A stretch of 64,000 bases of DNA from Marvania coccoides (taxonomy: Eukaryota; Chlorophyta; Trebouxiophyceae; Chlorellales; Chlorellaceae): NCBI GenBank assembly GCA_963854735.1, contig OY978100.1:1860001-1924000 (forward strand). Reading direction: 5' to 3'. The translations under genes were made by a program, and so were the position numbers. This document shows, one piece after another, positions 44,287 to 54,515 of this stretch; position 1 is the stretch's first letter, and every line of letters begins with the position of its first letter. The notes beneath the pieces are model-generated. The model ran no database searches, was not told where the DNA came from, and saw only the letters and a program-made list of their open reading frames with translations.

Positions 44287-45291
44287 TAGCACCAAGTTTT
44301 TATTGCGATGCTTGAAATAAAAATATCATTTTAATAATTGATAGCTATGCACCCCACGCAGGGGCTGTGTAGGTTCGTGCATTGTTAACACACCCGTTTC
44401 CAAATTTTAATCAATGTCAGATAGCTCACCGCGTTCCAAACGTGTTTCATGATTTCAAATTATTAATGGCGATTTCCGCGCAATAAATTGCAAGCGCTTC
44501 TCCCCTATTTTAAATTTCGACATCAACAACGAGCTTCAATGTATCGACATTGTGCGGTGTCGGCATCTGACACGCCATTTGTCATATCACTCGATCTGTC
44601 AACTCACCATCTGGAGAGGCAATGGCCTCTCCAGTCAATTCAAACCCGACAAGATGTTTTGTGATTTTATTGCGAACCTAACATAAAACCTGGTGCAGAA
44701 GCTGCTAGGTTTCGATGGAAGCAAACCATGGCGGTGGCGGCGGCGTTGAACTCTATATATTTTATATAATGCTGCTCGGGTATATTAGCTGCCGGTCGGC
44801 CATGGATGTAATAAAACAAAACAAACAAGTTTTTAAGATATATGTAAATGGCGCAGCGAGAGAAACAAAGGGACAAGTTTCAACTCCTTGTGAATTGTGA
44901 AAGTGAATTGTGAAGAACCAGACCCATTCCGTCCGACTCGGCAACGAGCGTATACAGAACACGCTCCCGGCTGCCAGCACCAACAGCTTGCATTCTGCTT
45001 GTTCCTTTAATTTCAGACAAGCCAGTTTAGCGGCAGTAGCAAAAAATCCGAGTTTAAAAGCGAGCATATTGAGTGGTAAATAACGAGTAATGAAGAAGAA
45101 AATCATGTCATTATTATCAAATTCAATGCGGAAGCGCTCCCAACCACGCGCGCATGCAGCCCAAAAGTCTAATTATTTTGGAACTGCTGCAGCAGCAGCG
45201 GAAAGAGTGGCTTCACAAAACTAGGCAGGTTAACACACGACGCGCAAAATAGAGGGGCGTCTTCTCAAAATTTTTAAATGCATTTTTATTA
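44287..45291. other. Intergenic region with a perfect hairpin
   Basis: About 1 kb between the GT14 start and the GT25 stop. No coding signal. It holds a perfect inverted repeat at 44611-44634, described separately. Confidence 0.5.
44611..44634. repeat. Perfect 10-bp inverted repeat, 4-nt loop
   Basis: CTGGAGAGGC, loop AATG, GCCTCTCCAG. GC-rich stem in an AT-rich spacer. Possible structured RNA or site for a dimeric protein; nothing further supports either. Confidence 0.5.
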
Positions 45292-46583
45292 TCAGCTGTC
45301 TTTAATTTCAATTTGGCTTGCAAAATTCGCCTCGTGCACCTTTACCAGAGGAGGGTCTGCTATGTATGCTCTGAGCCGCCCCAGCTGGCCCATGTCATTC
45401 ATCAGGTTGTCTATCTCCTTGTTGCCAATCTGCGCATCGTTCAGCACCTGCATTCCCACCACAAACAATTTAAAATCCAACGTCAACAACTCAAATTAAA
45501 TATATTAAAAAAAATTGGAAAAAAATACAGACCCCATTGCGCTCTAATATTACACGTACCTTGAGCGCAAAAGACCTCTTGTACACCATACCCACTGTCC
45601 CTGAATTATCCACGAACGCTCTCAGCCCTTTCCCCACCCACCCAGCCAGATAGTTGGGATTCACTTGAATGGGGTGCCCGTGGTTCAGCCACAGCACCTC
45701 CCAGTCATCCGGCGCCGCGCGCATGGTCGCGTTCAGCTGCGCCTTAAAGTTCCGCCCTGTGAATTGCACGTCGTCCTCCAAAACAATTTGCATAGCACGC
45801 CCAGCAGCTACCATGTCGTGCATGAGGCGCAGATGTGACAGGTCGCAGGCCACCTTACGGTGGGCGTAGCTCCCTGGAGGTCCGCGCTCGTACGCTTTCA
45901 ATCTTCGGCCGCTCACGTACCACCTGACCTCGTCTTCTGGCATCGATTCTTTGCCGTCCACAGCGTCCCACCACTGGAAAGTGATGCCCTGCGCTGCCAT
46001 CTGCTTCTTCACGCTGGCGCGCCGGTCTTTGGCCTCGCTGGAGCCCGGGAGGGAGACGACGAAGACGGAGGGCAGCACTGCGTCAAAGGGAGGGGAGTAG
46101 CGGGGGAGCTTGGAGGCGCGGCGGGCGTCGAGATCTACCTGTAACTTGGTGACCACGCGCACCCATCGTCGTCTGAGGGAGGAGGACGCAGGAATTCAAG
46201 TTAAAAAAGTGCTTGATCACTAGTTTCGGTTTTGAAAGTGCTTACCGCAAGTTGGCGTGGAGGTAGCCAGTCGGGAGGGGAAAAAATCCGTAGATCTTGA
46301 TGGGTGATAGCAGGATGAAGGCTGGCCAACTGAGGAGTAGCAAAATGAACGCAAAAATGGAACATCTATTCCGCCGTTGCCGCTGTTGTCTGTTCAAGGT
46401 CGTGCTCCTCGTGACGTGAGGGGAGTGGCTGCGTCGTAGCATCAAAGCCTTTTTAATGGCCTCGTATCCTCTGAGAGCCCCATCTGTGCGAGAAAACAAA
46501 GAATTTCGAGGGAAAAAATTTCCATTGGCCTTCAGAGGGGGTTTATCACTGTGGCCATTGGTGGGTAAAGTTGGGCTAACCAT
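45292..46583 (-). CDS. GT25-family glycosyltransferase, type II membrane protein, about 368 aa
   Basis: Exons 46583-46246, 46172-45560 and 45447-45292. A signal anchor (FAFILLLLSWPAFILLSPI) sits near residue 80 of the model. The catalytic domain has the GT25 (LPS/procollagen galactosyltransferase-like) pattern: VFVVSLPGS, KDRRASVKKQMAAQGITFQW, WDAVDGKESMPEDE, CDLSHLRLMHDMV, the metal-binding IVLEDDV, and AFVDNSGTVGMVYKRSFALK. The last exon (VLNDAQIGNKEIDNLMNDMG) completes the domain. The start is uncertain: no ATG lies upstream in frame before a stop, so I used 46583; ATG 46442 is the alternative. Likely acts in the Golgi or ER; acceptor unknown. Confidence 0.75.
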
Positions 46584-47353
46584 TTGATGGATAAAACGAT
46601 TTGAAATTGGGGGGGGGGAGTGTTTTTCAGCTGGTGAAATTTCAAAAAATATTTCATCTGTCGAGGCCTCAAGCCCGTTCACTCTCTGCAGCCAGGTATC
46701 CAGCTACATGCTAGCCAAAGAGCAGTCGCTTTGCAGCTTAACTCATGCAAACGGCTTTGCTTATTTTATGAATTATTGGCGGGCGCTTATTTCGCCGTAG
46801 TTGTGTCTCTCTCTCGCTTTGCCGCTCAATGCTGATTTTTTTATTTTTATTTTTTTAAATTCAACCGCCCTATCTCTCAGTAATTGACGCAATACTGCAT
46901 TGAAAAAGGGCGTTTCATCCATTGAAACGAACGCTGTTTATTATTGGCCTCCGCCGCCAATGGCGACTCGCTGCCACGTTGAAGGGCTCGGCTCTCATAA
47001 ACGTATGAACTGCAAATGCGATTTTGAGTTTTCTCGAAGACCAAGTGAAGCCGCAGCTTCAAGTTTTGAGTCCACCAGCGGCCCTAAAAGGGAAGAGATA
47101 CGCAAAGCAAGAAGAAACATTATACAGCCAAAGCTGCTGAATTCTGCATACATGCGACCAAATCCACTCGTTTCCAACCCCGCAATTATAAACATTGTTA
47201 GGCGAAGGGTGTCCAAAAAAATTGTTCTTTCTGAGCAAATTTTAAGGGAAGGCTTGGCCACCTTCGAGCACGTTTCCATATTCGCAAGAAATCTCGGCAT
47301 GCCCTATACTTCTCGATAATATTCACTGCATTCCAATTGCCCTTCGGATACAA
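46584..47353. other. Intergenic region
   Basis: About 770 bp between GT25 and the acidic-tailed gene. T-rich and low-complexity near 46800-46870. A weak plus-strand open frame is listed separately. Confidence 0.45.
46960..47319 (+). CDS. Doubtful small hypothetical protein, 119 aa
   Basis: Open frame starting MATRCHVEGLGSHKR and rich in Arg, Lys and Ile, with no domain I recognise and no intron. The opposite strand is also open over 100 codons (46995-47300), so either or neither may be real. It ends 34 bp from the stop of the acidic-tailed gene on the other strand. Listed only because its composition is less biased than neighbouring non-coding frames. Confidence 0.2.
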   Translation: MATRCHVEGLGSHKRMNCKCDFEFSRRPSEAAASSFESTSGPKREEIRKARRNIIQPKLLNSAYMRPNPLVSNPAIINIVRRRVSKKIVLSEQILREGLATFEHVSIFARNLGMPYTSR

Positions 47354-48090
47354 CTAAACCATGTCACCTTCATCATCGTCATTGCCTTCGTCGCTGCCTT
47401 GGAAATCGCTGCTCTCCCCGTCACTGGCGGGGCTGTCGTCCATGACTGCTTCTTCTTCCGGCTCGGACGGCACCTCCTCGGGCTGGGGCGGCTGCCCCAG
47501 AGGGCGCTCGTTCTTCTTGTATTCTCTGATCGCATTTAGCTGCAAATGGATGAAGAGGCTTGTTAGCCGGCGAGCACGGTCCCATAATTTTTGATTTCGC
47601 GATCCCCACCTCTTTCGCGATAGAGTCTTCCATATACACGAGCGAGGTCACTTCATCTGGCTCTTGCGGCAGCTCATCGAGCGTTTTAGGCACGAACTGG
47701 GGCACGAAAAAATGATGCATCGCAATTGTTCACTGTTTTAAGCTAACTTTCGAGTTCATAAAAGTTGTAAATGCCAAAAAATCGAGGCCTGCTGAGGTTT
47801 CCTCCCCAGTACTGCACCAGTGCGCCGCACTCAAGGCCGCGGCTTGAGATGGACTTCACCTGAGCCCTGTCCACCTCCAGGAAACTAAAAATGCCCTTCG
47901 AGAGTTAGTTTAATACGGGAGAAGCCCCCGTCTGCTCAAATGAGAATACGCAGAACAAAGTTTGAAGCCCCGCTGCCGCTTTTCACCTCCCTTGCAAATT
48001 GAACACCATGCGCATCTCCTTGTTAATCTTCAGCTATTGCCTCGTATTTACAACAGCAACAACAACACAATGTAGCTTTACCAAAAACAT
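47354..48090 (-). CDS. Unidentified small protein with acidic C-terminal tail
   Basis: I infer five short exons from splice signals and frame: 48090-48082, 48033-47987, 47884 to about 47811 (donor uncertain), 47696-47610 and 47539-47354. The clear parts are KINKEMRMVFNLQGS, FLEVDRAQVKSISSRGLECG, FVPKTLDELPQEPDEVTSLV and LNAIREYKKNERPLGQPPQP. The tail is more than 40% Asp/Glu (SDEGNDDDEGDMV). I do not recognise the family. The even composition and in-frame junctions support a gene; acidic tails of this sort are common in nuclear chaperones and complex subunits, but that is only analogy. The 9-nt first coding exon is tentative; translation could start at an ATG in the second. Confidence 0.45.
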
Positions 48091-48274
48091 ATCAAGCGGC
48101 TTGGCTTGGTTGTTGAGAAGAAGAAAAAATTGAAACAAGGCAATGCGTTAAAATTCTGCCGTCTATATCCTCAATCCCGCCTTCCTTACGTCATTGTAAC
48201 TACCTTAGTTTCATTCGTTTCACAGCGGCCTGCGCCCAAAATTCAACTTTAGGGAGGAGTAGGCGGCTCTTCAC

Positions 48275-50240
48275 TCAACCTCTCTTTTCCCGGCTCTTCA
48301 TTATCTCCAAGAACGACTGGTTGTAGTAGCCTGCACAGCACAACAATCGGACGACAATGAATAAATACGCAATGCAGAGGAATGAGCTGGTCCCCCAATA
48401 TAGAAACACATATGATTCAATAATAAATCGACGAGATCCTGGGAAATGAAACGCACCGAGCTTGTTAAGTGAGTTCACCAGGTCTTCCAGCCCCTTTGAG
48501 TGAAATTCCATCATGCGGGCGGGGATGGCGCGGTCGGTGAGCGCGTCCAGCAGCACAGTGTGGCACATTCCAAGCTCACCCAGCACAGCCACCGTCTTCA
48601 CGATGGCCTTGGCGCTCATGTCGTCAAGCTTTTGGACCTGAAAACATATTTGGGTTAAAAACGAATTAAATTTATGGCGGCACGCGTAGAGCAATTTCTT
48701 TGTCATTCGACCGAGCTGTTGTAAATAAATTTGCAAATACTCAAAATAAAGCAAATTGCATTGCCCCTTTTGGCTTAATTTTCTCACCATTGCATCCAGC
48801 AGCTTTCCCAACAGCCTCTCATCCTCGCATCCCAGCCTGACTGTGGCCACCACCAGCTTCGAGAGGGCTTCCCCCGACAGTGCGTGTGGCTTCTCCGCCA
48901 CTTTGCCCACCAGGGCGTCCACAACCTCAGGGTCCTCGCAGCCCACTCGCGAATAGGCGTCAACGATGCTTGCAATGGCCTGCAGCGATACGGTTGGAAA
49001 GGAAAATGTGTAAAATGGCATAAATAATTGATAACTATTTCGCGATAATGCACAATGCCAGGGAGCGAGGAAATACTATAATAACCACTATAAAAACAGA
49101 TGCAGGCTTCCAAATTCTGCAATCAGAAAACATTCACGGCCACGAACTGCTGTTGTTTCTCCTGCTCCCCCAATCGATTTCAATTTTTACCCGGCAGCGC
49201 TCGCGAGCTCTTACCTCTCCTCTATCATACCCAGCCTCCTCCAGCAGCAGCTCTCCGGTGTGCCGCACGATGGGCACTAGATCGGGGTGGCAGAAACCAC
49301 ACTTGGACAGCGCGTAGACCACGTCCGCCACGTTTTCAGCGCTGAATTTCTCAAGATGAGCGCCCACGTGAGACACAACCCCCTCCAGCAGCTCGTCATC
49401 GTAGTACTGCATGGAGCCGAAAGCGCGCAAAGCATGCCCCAGCATGTCCCCCGAAAATTCGTCCAGCCGCGCCAAAATTTGGTCGGCAGTGGCGTCTTTG
49501 AAGGGCACAGAGTAGGCGCCAAGCTCAGCCAGACTTTCTACCACGCTGCAGAGATCTCCTGCGTCCAGGGAGGGCAGCCCGCGCACCGCGGCGTCAACGA
49601 GCGCCGCGCGGAAGGCCTTGTCAGTGGCGCCTGTCACCACAGCGGCGCGAGCGACGGCCGGCAGGCCCTAGAGAAAATAAACGACGAAATGTGATTGATC
49701 GTGAAATCATTGGGGCTTTGCAATCACACAGTTTAAACAGAAAATTATACGAGTGAAGTTTGTATCAATGCAGATTGCTATCGGAATGATTTCCCTTCAA
49801 TATAAATGAGAGTAGAAAGGCTGTTCAAGATTTTTTTCCGTACCGCCGGTTCGAGAGATTCGAGAGCAGGAGTGAGGTCTGCCATATTAGAGGGGTCAGC
49901 AGCCGCCAGAATTTGCTGGGCAAGGTCTGCGCCCGGGGCGGCGGTGGCGTAGCATCGAGAATGCGCCGCATGCGGGGCCCAGCGGGGAGCGGCGGCGTGA
50001 AACAGCGACGGGGCAGCGAAAACAGCGGCAGGGGCCGCCTCGGAGAGAAGGGCGTTCGGGATGGCAGCTGATGAGAAGATTCTGCGTACCAACCTTTGTT
50101 CCCCTGAAGTGGGATTATGAAGGGATAGTACTGTGAGCTGTCTGTCTTTCAGGGCAGCTGAAAATTTGAGCAAAGCTTGCTGTAAACTCACACTCAAGAC
50201 CCTCCAGCCGGCGCAAGGCCCACGCCAGCCGTGATCTCAT
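48275..50240 (-). CDS. Organelle-targeted helical-repeat protein (FASTK/RAP/OPR-like), 396 aa
   Basis: Six exons: 50240-50192, 50103-49844, 49667-49215, 48979-48788, 48637-48457 and 48330-48275; 397 codons with stop. The N-terminus (MRSRLAWALRRLEGLEWEQR, then RLVRRIFSSAA) is an amphipathic, Arg-rich presequence without acidic patches, typical of mitochondrial import. The rest is a chain of helical pairs such as LDAGDLCSVVESLAELGAYS, FSAENVADVVYALSKCGFCH, ALSGEALSKLVVATVRLGCE and FHSKGLEDLVNSLNKLGYY. This pattern recalls FAST-kinase-like, RAP and octotricopeptide proteins that handle organellar RNA. No C-terminal RAP domain is visible; the protein ends in a basic KSREKRG. RNA binding is inference. 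Confidence 0.65.
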
Positions 50241-50859
50241 GGGTGCCCTGGTGTAGGATTTCCTGACGAGCGGCTCTGCACAGGGAGTTGCGGGACAAGC
50301 ACGAGAGATGAGCACTCGACAAAATTTCGGACGAAACCTAACGAGACAAGGGGTACTTTGGAGCCATAATAAACCAGATCATCGATATTCCCAACACCCA
50401 ATAAGAAATTGACACTCACAATCACTTGAAGGCACAGCGGAGGTAAATCCGAAGTCCAGCGACACCGCTGAAATCGAAAATTGCAGCTTTTGCGTTCAAA
50501 ATACAAGTGTCGGAAAATGTGTGAGTCAATATTGGCTTTAAAATGGGCTTGAATTCGCCTTATCAGCTTGAACAGTTGCCGAATACTTGCGCGTCGATTT
50601 TTTCGGGGGAATGGTTTTTTTGCGCATTTTTTAATTCTTATTACAGCGGTTCAGCAACCAGACGTGAACACAAGTTGCAGACAGGACGCCTAAATTTTTT
50701 GTTGACGTTATTTTTTAACAGCACTTTTGATTTTATTGAACAGCCAAGACATTTTCTACAGCAGCCAAAGCTTTTTCATTGCATTTAACGCTTGCATCTC
50801 CAGCAGCAGGCGCCGGCCAACGCGTCGTTTCACGTTTGATACACATTTTTCGTGGCTTC
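50241..50859. promoter_or_regulatory. Shared 5' region of helical-repeat and YIPF5 genes
   Basis: 619 bp between two divergent start codons. No motif recognised. Minus-strand open frames here (to about 50506) lack protein character. Confidence 0.4.
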
Positions 50860-51745
50860 ATGGCTGAATACGGTCTCTCAGGAGCTCCCGCTGGATACGC
50901 CGCGCAGCCAGCTCCCAACGTGGAGTGGTATTCCTCTGGGGCCACCCAAAACTACGCCCCATACGCCTACGACTCCGGAGCCTACGCCAGCACCTCTGGC
51001 GCCGCGTACGGCACATTCGACGATGAAGCACCCCTTTTAGAAGGCAAGCGCACCCTGCAAACGCCTCAAATTCCACACTGTTAGACCCATACCCCTCCCC
51101 ACTCATTGCCTTTCTTTCTTTCTTTTTCAGAGCTGGGCATTGACATCTCCGCAATCCTTTCCCGCACAAAATCAATCCTCACGTTCAAGCTGTCGGGCCA
51201 CGACGTCGACTCCCTGGACTTGGGGGGGCCGCTGGTGTACATGGCCCTCCTCGGCATAGCTCACTTGCTAGTAAGAGCGACCGCTTGCAACTATATGTTT
51301 TAATTCCCCTGTTATTCCTTGACCGCTCCTCAATTTCTAACCCCTCTTCCCCCTCTTCCGCTGTTTTTTTTTCTGGCAGGTTGGGAAGCTGCATTTCGGA
51401 TACATTCTGGGGTGGACAGCAGTGGGTTCCTGGCTCATTTGGTTCGTCCTCAGCAGCATAGCTGGAGGCCACGAGCCCGACGGCCGCACTCTAGACCTCT
51501 ATAGCTGCTGCTGCCTGCTGGGGTACTCCCTACTGCCCCTGGTGCTGCACGCGCTGGGCACGCTGCTGCTGCCGCGGCGGTCTGCACTTTCTTTAGGCCT
51601 GGGCGCGCTGGCAGTGCTGTGGTCTTCACAGACCGCCGCCAGGCTGTTCGTGCATCGCTTTTCGGCGCTGCAGCGGCAGCTTCCCATCGTCATGTACCCC
51701 TGCCTGCTGATGTACAGCGCGTTTGGCTTGCTGACGGTGTACTGA
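50860..51745 (+). CDS. YIPF5: YIP1-family Golgi/ER membrane protein (YIPF5/YIP1A-like), 229 aa
   Basis: Three exons, 50860-51043, 51131-51270 and 51380-51745. The N-terminal 60 residues are Tyr/Ala/Gly-rich and cytosolic. Then comes the Yip1 signature PLLEELGIDISAILSRTKSI, and five hydrophobic helices with DLGGPLVYMALLGIAHLL, FGYILGWTAVGSWLIWFVL, SCCCLLGYSLLPLVLHALG and MYPCLLMYSAFGLLTVY. YIP1 proteins bind Rab GTPases and COPII parts and support ER-Golgi transport. Intron 1 seems to use a GC donor (GCAAGC at 51044): it restores the conserved EELGID, while no nearby GT does. Confidence 0.85.
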
Positions 51746-52262
51746 AGAAGATGCCCGCGAAATCAGTCATCTGAGCAGCCCCTCTTTTATTTTTGTTCGT
51801 AAGTACCCCCCCCCCCCCCCCCCCCCTCTCCCTCATTTCTTCGCATTATGCAGTAACTTTCGTATTCTCGGAAGAAAAAGGAGGGCCATGGCTGTGACGG
51901 CGTTATTTATAGGCGTGCTTTTTTTACCGACCGACCTTCTTTTAGACTGCATTTGACTCCCTTTCTTCATTTCATTTCCGGGCTTTCTTTTTATCCCTTT
52001 CAGCAACCCTCATCTTCTGTTATTTTGTGCTTTGAACGTCAAGAACCAAACAGCAAAAACGGAACAAGTGAAATCAAACAAGCAAAGGCAGGTCAGGGGG
52101 AAGAAAAGTCAACTGCTAGCAATTGCTCATTCACTCAGTCAAAGAAAAAATTGGCAGGTAGGTGGGGTGAAACAAGCAAGGCTTGTTGAGTCTAATTTAA
52201 TTCGAGGTCTATTCTTTTTTTTATTTTTTGTTCACGTCATTATTGCTGCACCCAGAAGGCTA
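51746..52262. other. Convergent intergenic region with a poly(C) tract
   Basis: 517 bp between the 3' ends of YIPF5 and the CXC gene. It contains an uninterrupted run of 21 C at 51806-51826. No gene seen. Confidence 0.5.
51806..51826. repeat. Homopolymer tract of 21 C
   Basis: Uninterrupted C run 60 bp after the YIPF5 stop codon, likely in its 3' UTR. Length is prone to sequencing error. Confidence 0.8.
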
Positions 52263-53964
52263 TCACATCGCACCAGGGCCGTCTGGCTGCTGAACCTGCT
52301 GCACTTGCTGAATTTGCTGCTGCTGCACCTGCTGCTGCTGCATTTGTTGCTGCTGTTGCTGCTGCTGCTGCGCCATCGCCGCCTGCATCTGCGCTTGCTG
52401 GGCTGCCATCTGCTGCGCCACGATCTGCTGCGGCAGCAGCATCAGCTGCGGCTGCCCGCCCCGCATCGCGTACACCGCCTGCATTCCAGCAACGCCAGCA
52501 GCGTTGGCTGCCGCCGTGGCGCCCCGCAGCGCCTGCGCTTGCGCCTGGTGCGCCTGCTGCGCCGCCAGCGCCTGCGCCATCGCTGAGTGTTTTGCCACAG
52601 CCACGCTCGCGCGCTTGTCCACCTTCTCAGCCACCACGCGCGTGATAGTGCGCAGTGTATCCCTGAATTCTGTCAACACCAGCCGCTCCTGCTCCTCGTA
52701 CAGTTCCAGCCGCTTGCCAGTGTTCCCCATGCGCGAAGACCCCGCCGTGGCCATCATCGCCGAAGAAGCCGCCACTGCCGCCGCCATGGCGGCTTCGCCA
52801 TCCGCGCCGGCCGCTGCCGCTGCCGTGGCCGCCGCCATTGCTCGCCGCTGCGCCTCCTCGTTGGAAATGATGGTCAGCAGCGTGGCCAGCTTCTCCACGA
52901 CCTCCGGGGTGATCACCTCCCGCAGCGCGTCCTTCGCAGCCGCCTGGCGCTGCGGCGTGGACAGCCCAGCCCCGCTGCCGCCACCCCCCTCGCTTTTGGG
53001 AAAGAGCCCCGCCGCAGAGCCGGGACGCAGTCCGGGGAGCCCCGCCATGGAGTGGCCCATCCCTGCCGGCAGAAGGGAGCTGCCACCGGTGCCGCCTCGG
53101 GGCACTCTGGCGGTCTGTGACAGAATTGCTGCCCGCTGAGCTGATCCATCAAAGTTCTTGCAGTCCACGCATTTGCAGTTCTCCGAGCACACGATGCCGG
53201 CCTGAAAACACTCGCAGTACTTCTTCAGGCACCCGCTCTTCTTGCAGTTGCAGCCCTTGGAGTGGCGGGTGGCGGGGGCGGAGAGCGGCACCGCCATGGG
53301 CCCGACGATTTCGTCAGCTGCGGCTGAGCCCGCGATTTTGGGGCGGAAGGCGTTGGGATTGCGGTCGAGAATGGCCTCCACCGCGGCCTGGCGCTTCTCC
53401 TCGTTGGCGTGGTTGTTGCAGCAGTTGTTGCAGTTGCAGCCGTCGCAGTAGCGCCCCGACGCAAAGCACTCGCAGTAGAGCTTCAGGCAGCGGGAGTTCT
53501 TGCAGTTGCACTGCTTCTTGGCGCCGCCAGCGGCCGAGGCTTTGGAGGGTCGGGGGCGGGGGCGAGGGGGCACCATGCCTACCGCCGCCAGTTGCTGCAT
53601 GCCGGGGAAGAAAAATGGCTGCTGCAGCCCCGGCGTGGGGGCGCCGGGGGGGCGCGGGAAGCCCTGGAATTGCGCTGCTGCTGCTGCGGCTGCAGCGGTA
53701 TTCTGCTGCTGCTGGAGGTTGGGCATGGCTGGATTGATTGCTGCCAAGGCGGGATGCATCGCCGGCATAGCGGCTGCCGCGGGGTTGGGCTGCTGGGAGG
53801 GGGGGGCGGCGGGCGGTGCGCCTGCGGCGTCCGTTGTTGCGCCTGTTGGTGGTTGGGAGAAAGGAGAGGGCAGGACGGGTTAGAGTGAATGATAATGTCA
53901 CCCAAGTAAATTCATCGCTTGCGCGCTTACAATTGCGGTCAAGGTGGTTACCTGAGTTATCCAT
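52263..53964 (-). CDS. Tesmin/TSO1-like CXC-domain DNA-binding protein (LIN54/CPP family), 530 aa
   Basis: A 13-nt first coding exon (53964-53952, MDNS plus one base) joins a long exon 53842-52263. Two cysteine-rich CXC repeats, at roughly 105-145 and 195-235, read [20 protein letters not shown] and [20 protein letters not shown], separated by an [10 protein letters not shown] linker. That linker with flanking CXC repeats is diagnostic of TSO1/CPP/LIN54. These proteins bind CHR-type TTYGAA DNA elements as part of DREAM/MuvB complexes controlling cell-cycle genes. The C-terminal half is Ala/Gln/Met-rich with a long polyQ near the end, likely disordered. The frame is uninterrupted. Confidence 0.9.
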
Positions 53965-54515
53965 TTTATTGTGGGGGTGGCGGAATACACGAGGTGTCTA
54001 GGTAGAGAGAGAATGCTTTTTAGATGCGACGAAAAAGCGACGCCTACAGCGACCGTGCAGCTGCGCTCCCGCTGGAAAAAAAAAGGTTTATGCCAATATT
54101 GTAGGCAGAGTGCTGGGCAAGCGTAAATTTATTTCTACGTGAGGCTGGAATCAAAATCAACAAAATAAATTCCCCTCGATCAAATATCGCTGTGCTTGCA
54201 CAAAACGGATCTGTATCTGTCGGGGTTGGATTTCCCGAGCCAGGAAAAAATATTTTTGAAGATTGCGTCGCACTGTGGCTGGCACCTTCAAATTTCCGCA
54301 AAGTTCAGAGGTGGAAAGAAGAATGCTCTCGCATTTGGCCTCCCTACTGACTGCTTGCATGACAAACTGCACTTGAAACAACATCTGCAACCATCCAAAA
54401 CTGTCTGCGCCCGGCCACATCGCCGCCAAAGTCGTTTCGATTTTCAATCTGCTTTGACTGCTGATCACTCCAAGTTTGGCTGGTTGCACGCGGCAGACCT
54501 TTCTCAAACGTCACC
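53965..54515. promoter_or_regulatory. Shared 5' region of CXC-protein and CCT6 genes
   Basis: 551 bp between two divergent start codons; both promoters must lie here. A minus-strand open frame at 54157-54598 is not credible as protein. No motif recognised. Confidence 0.45.
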
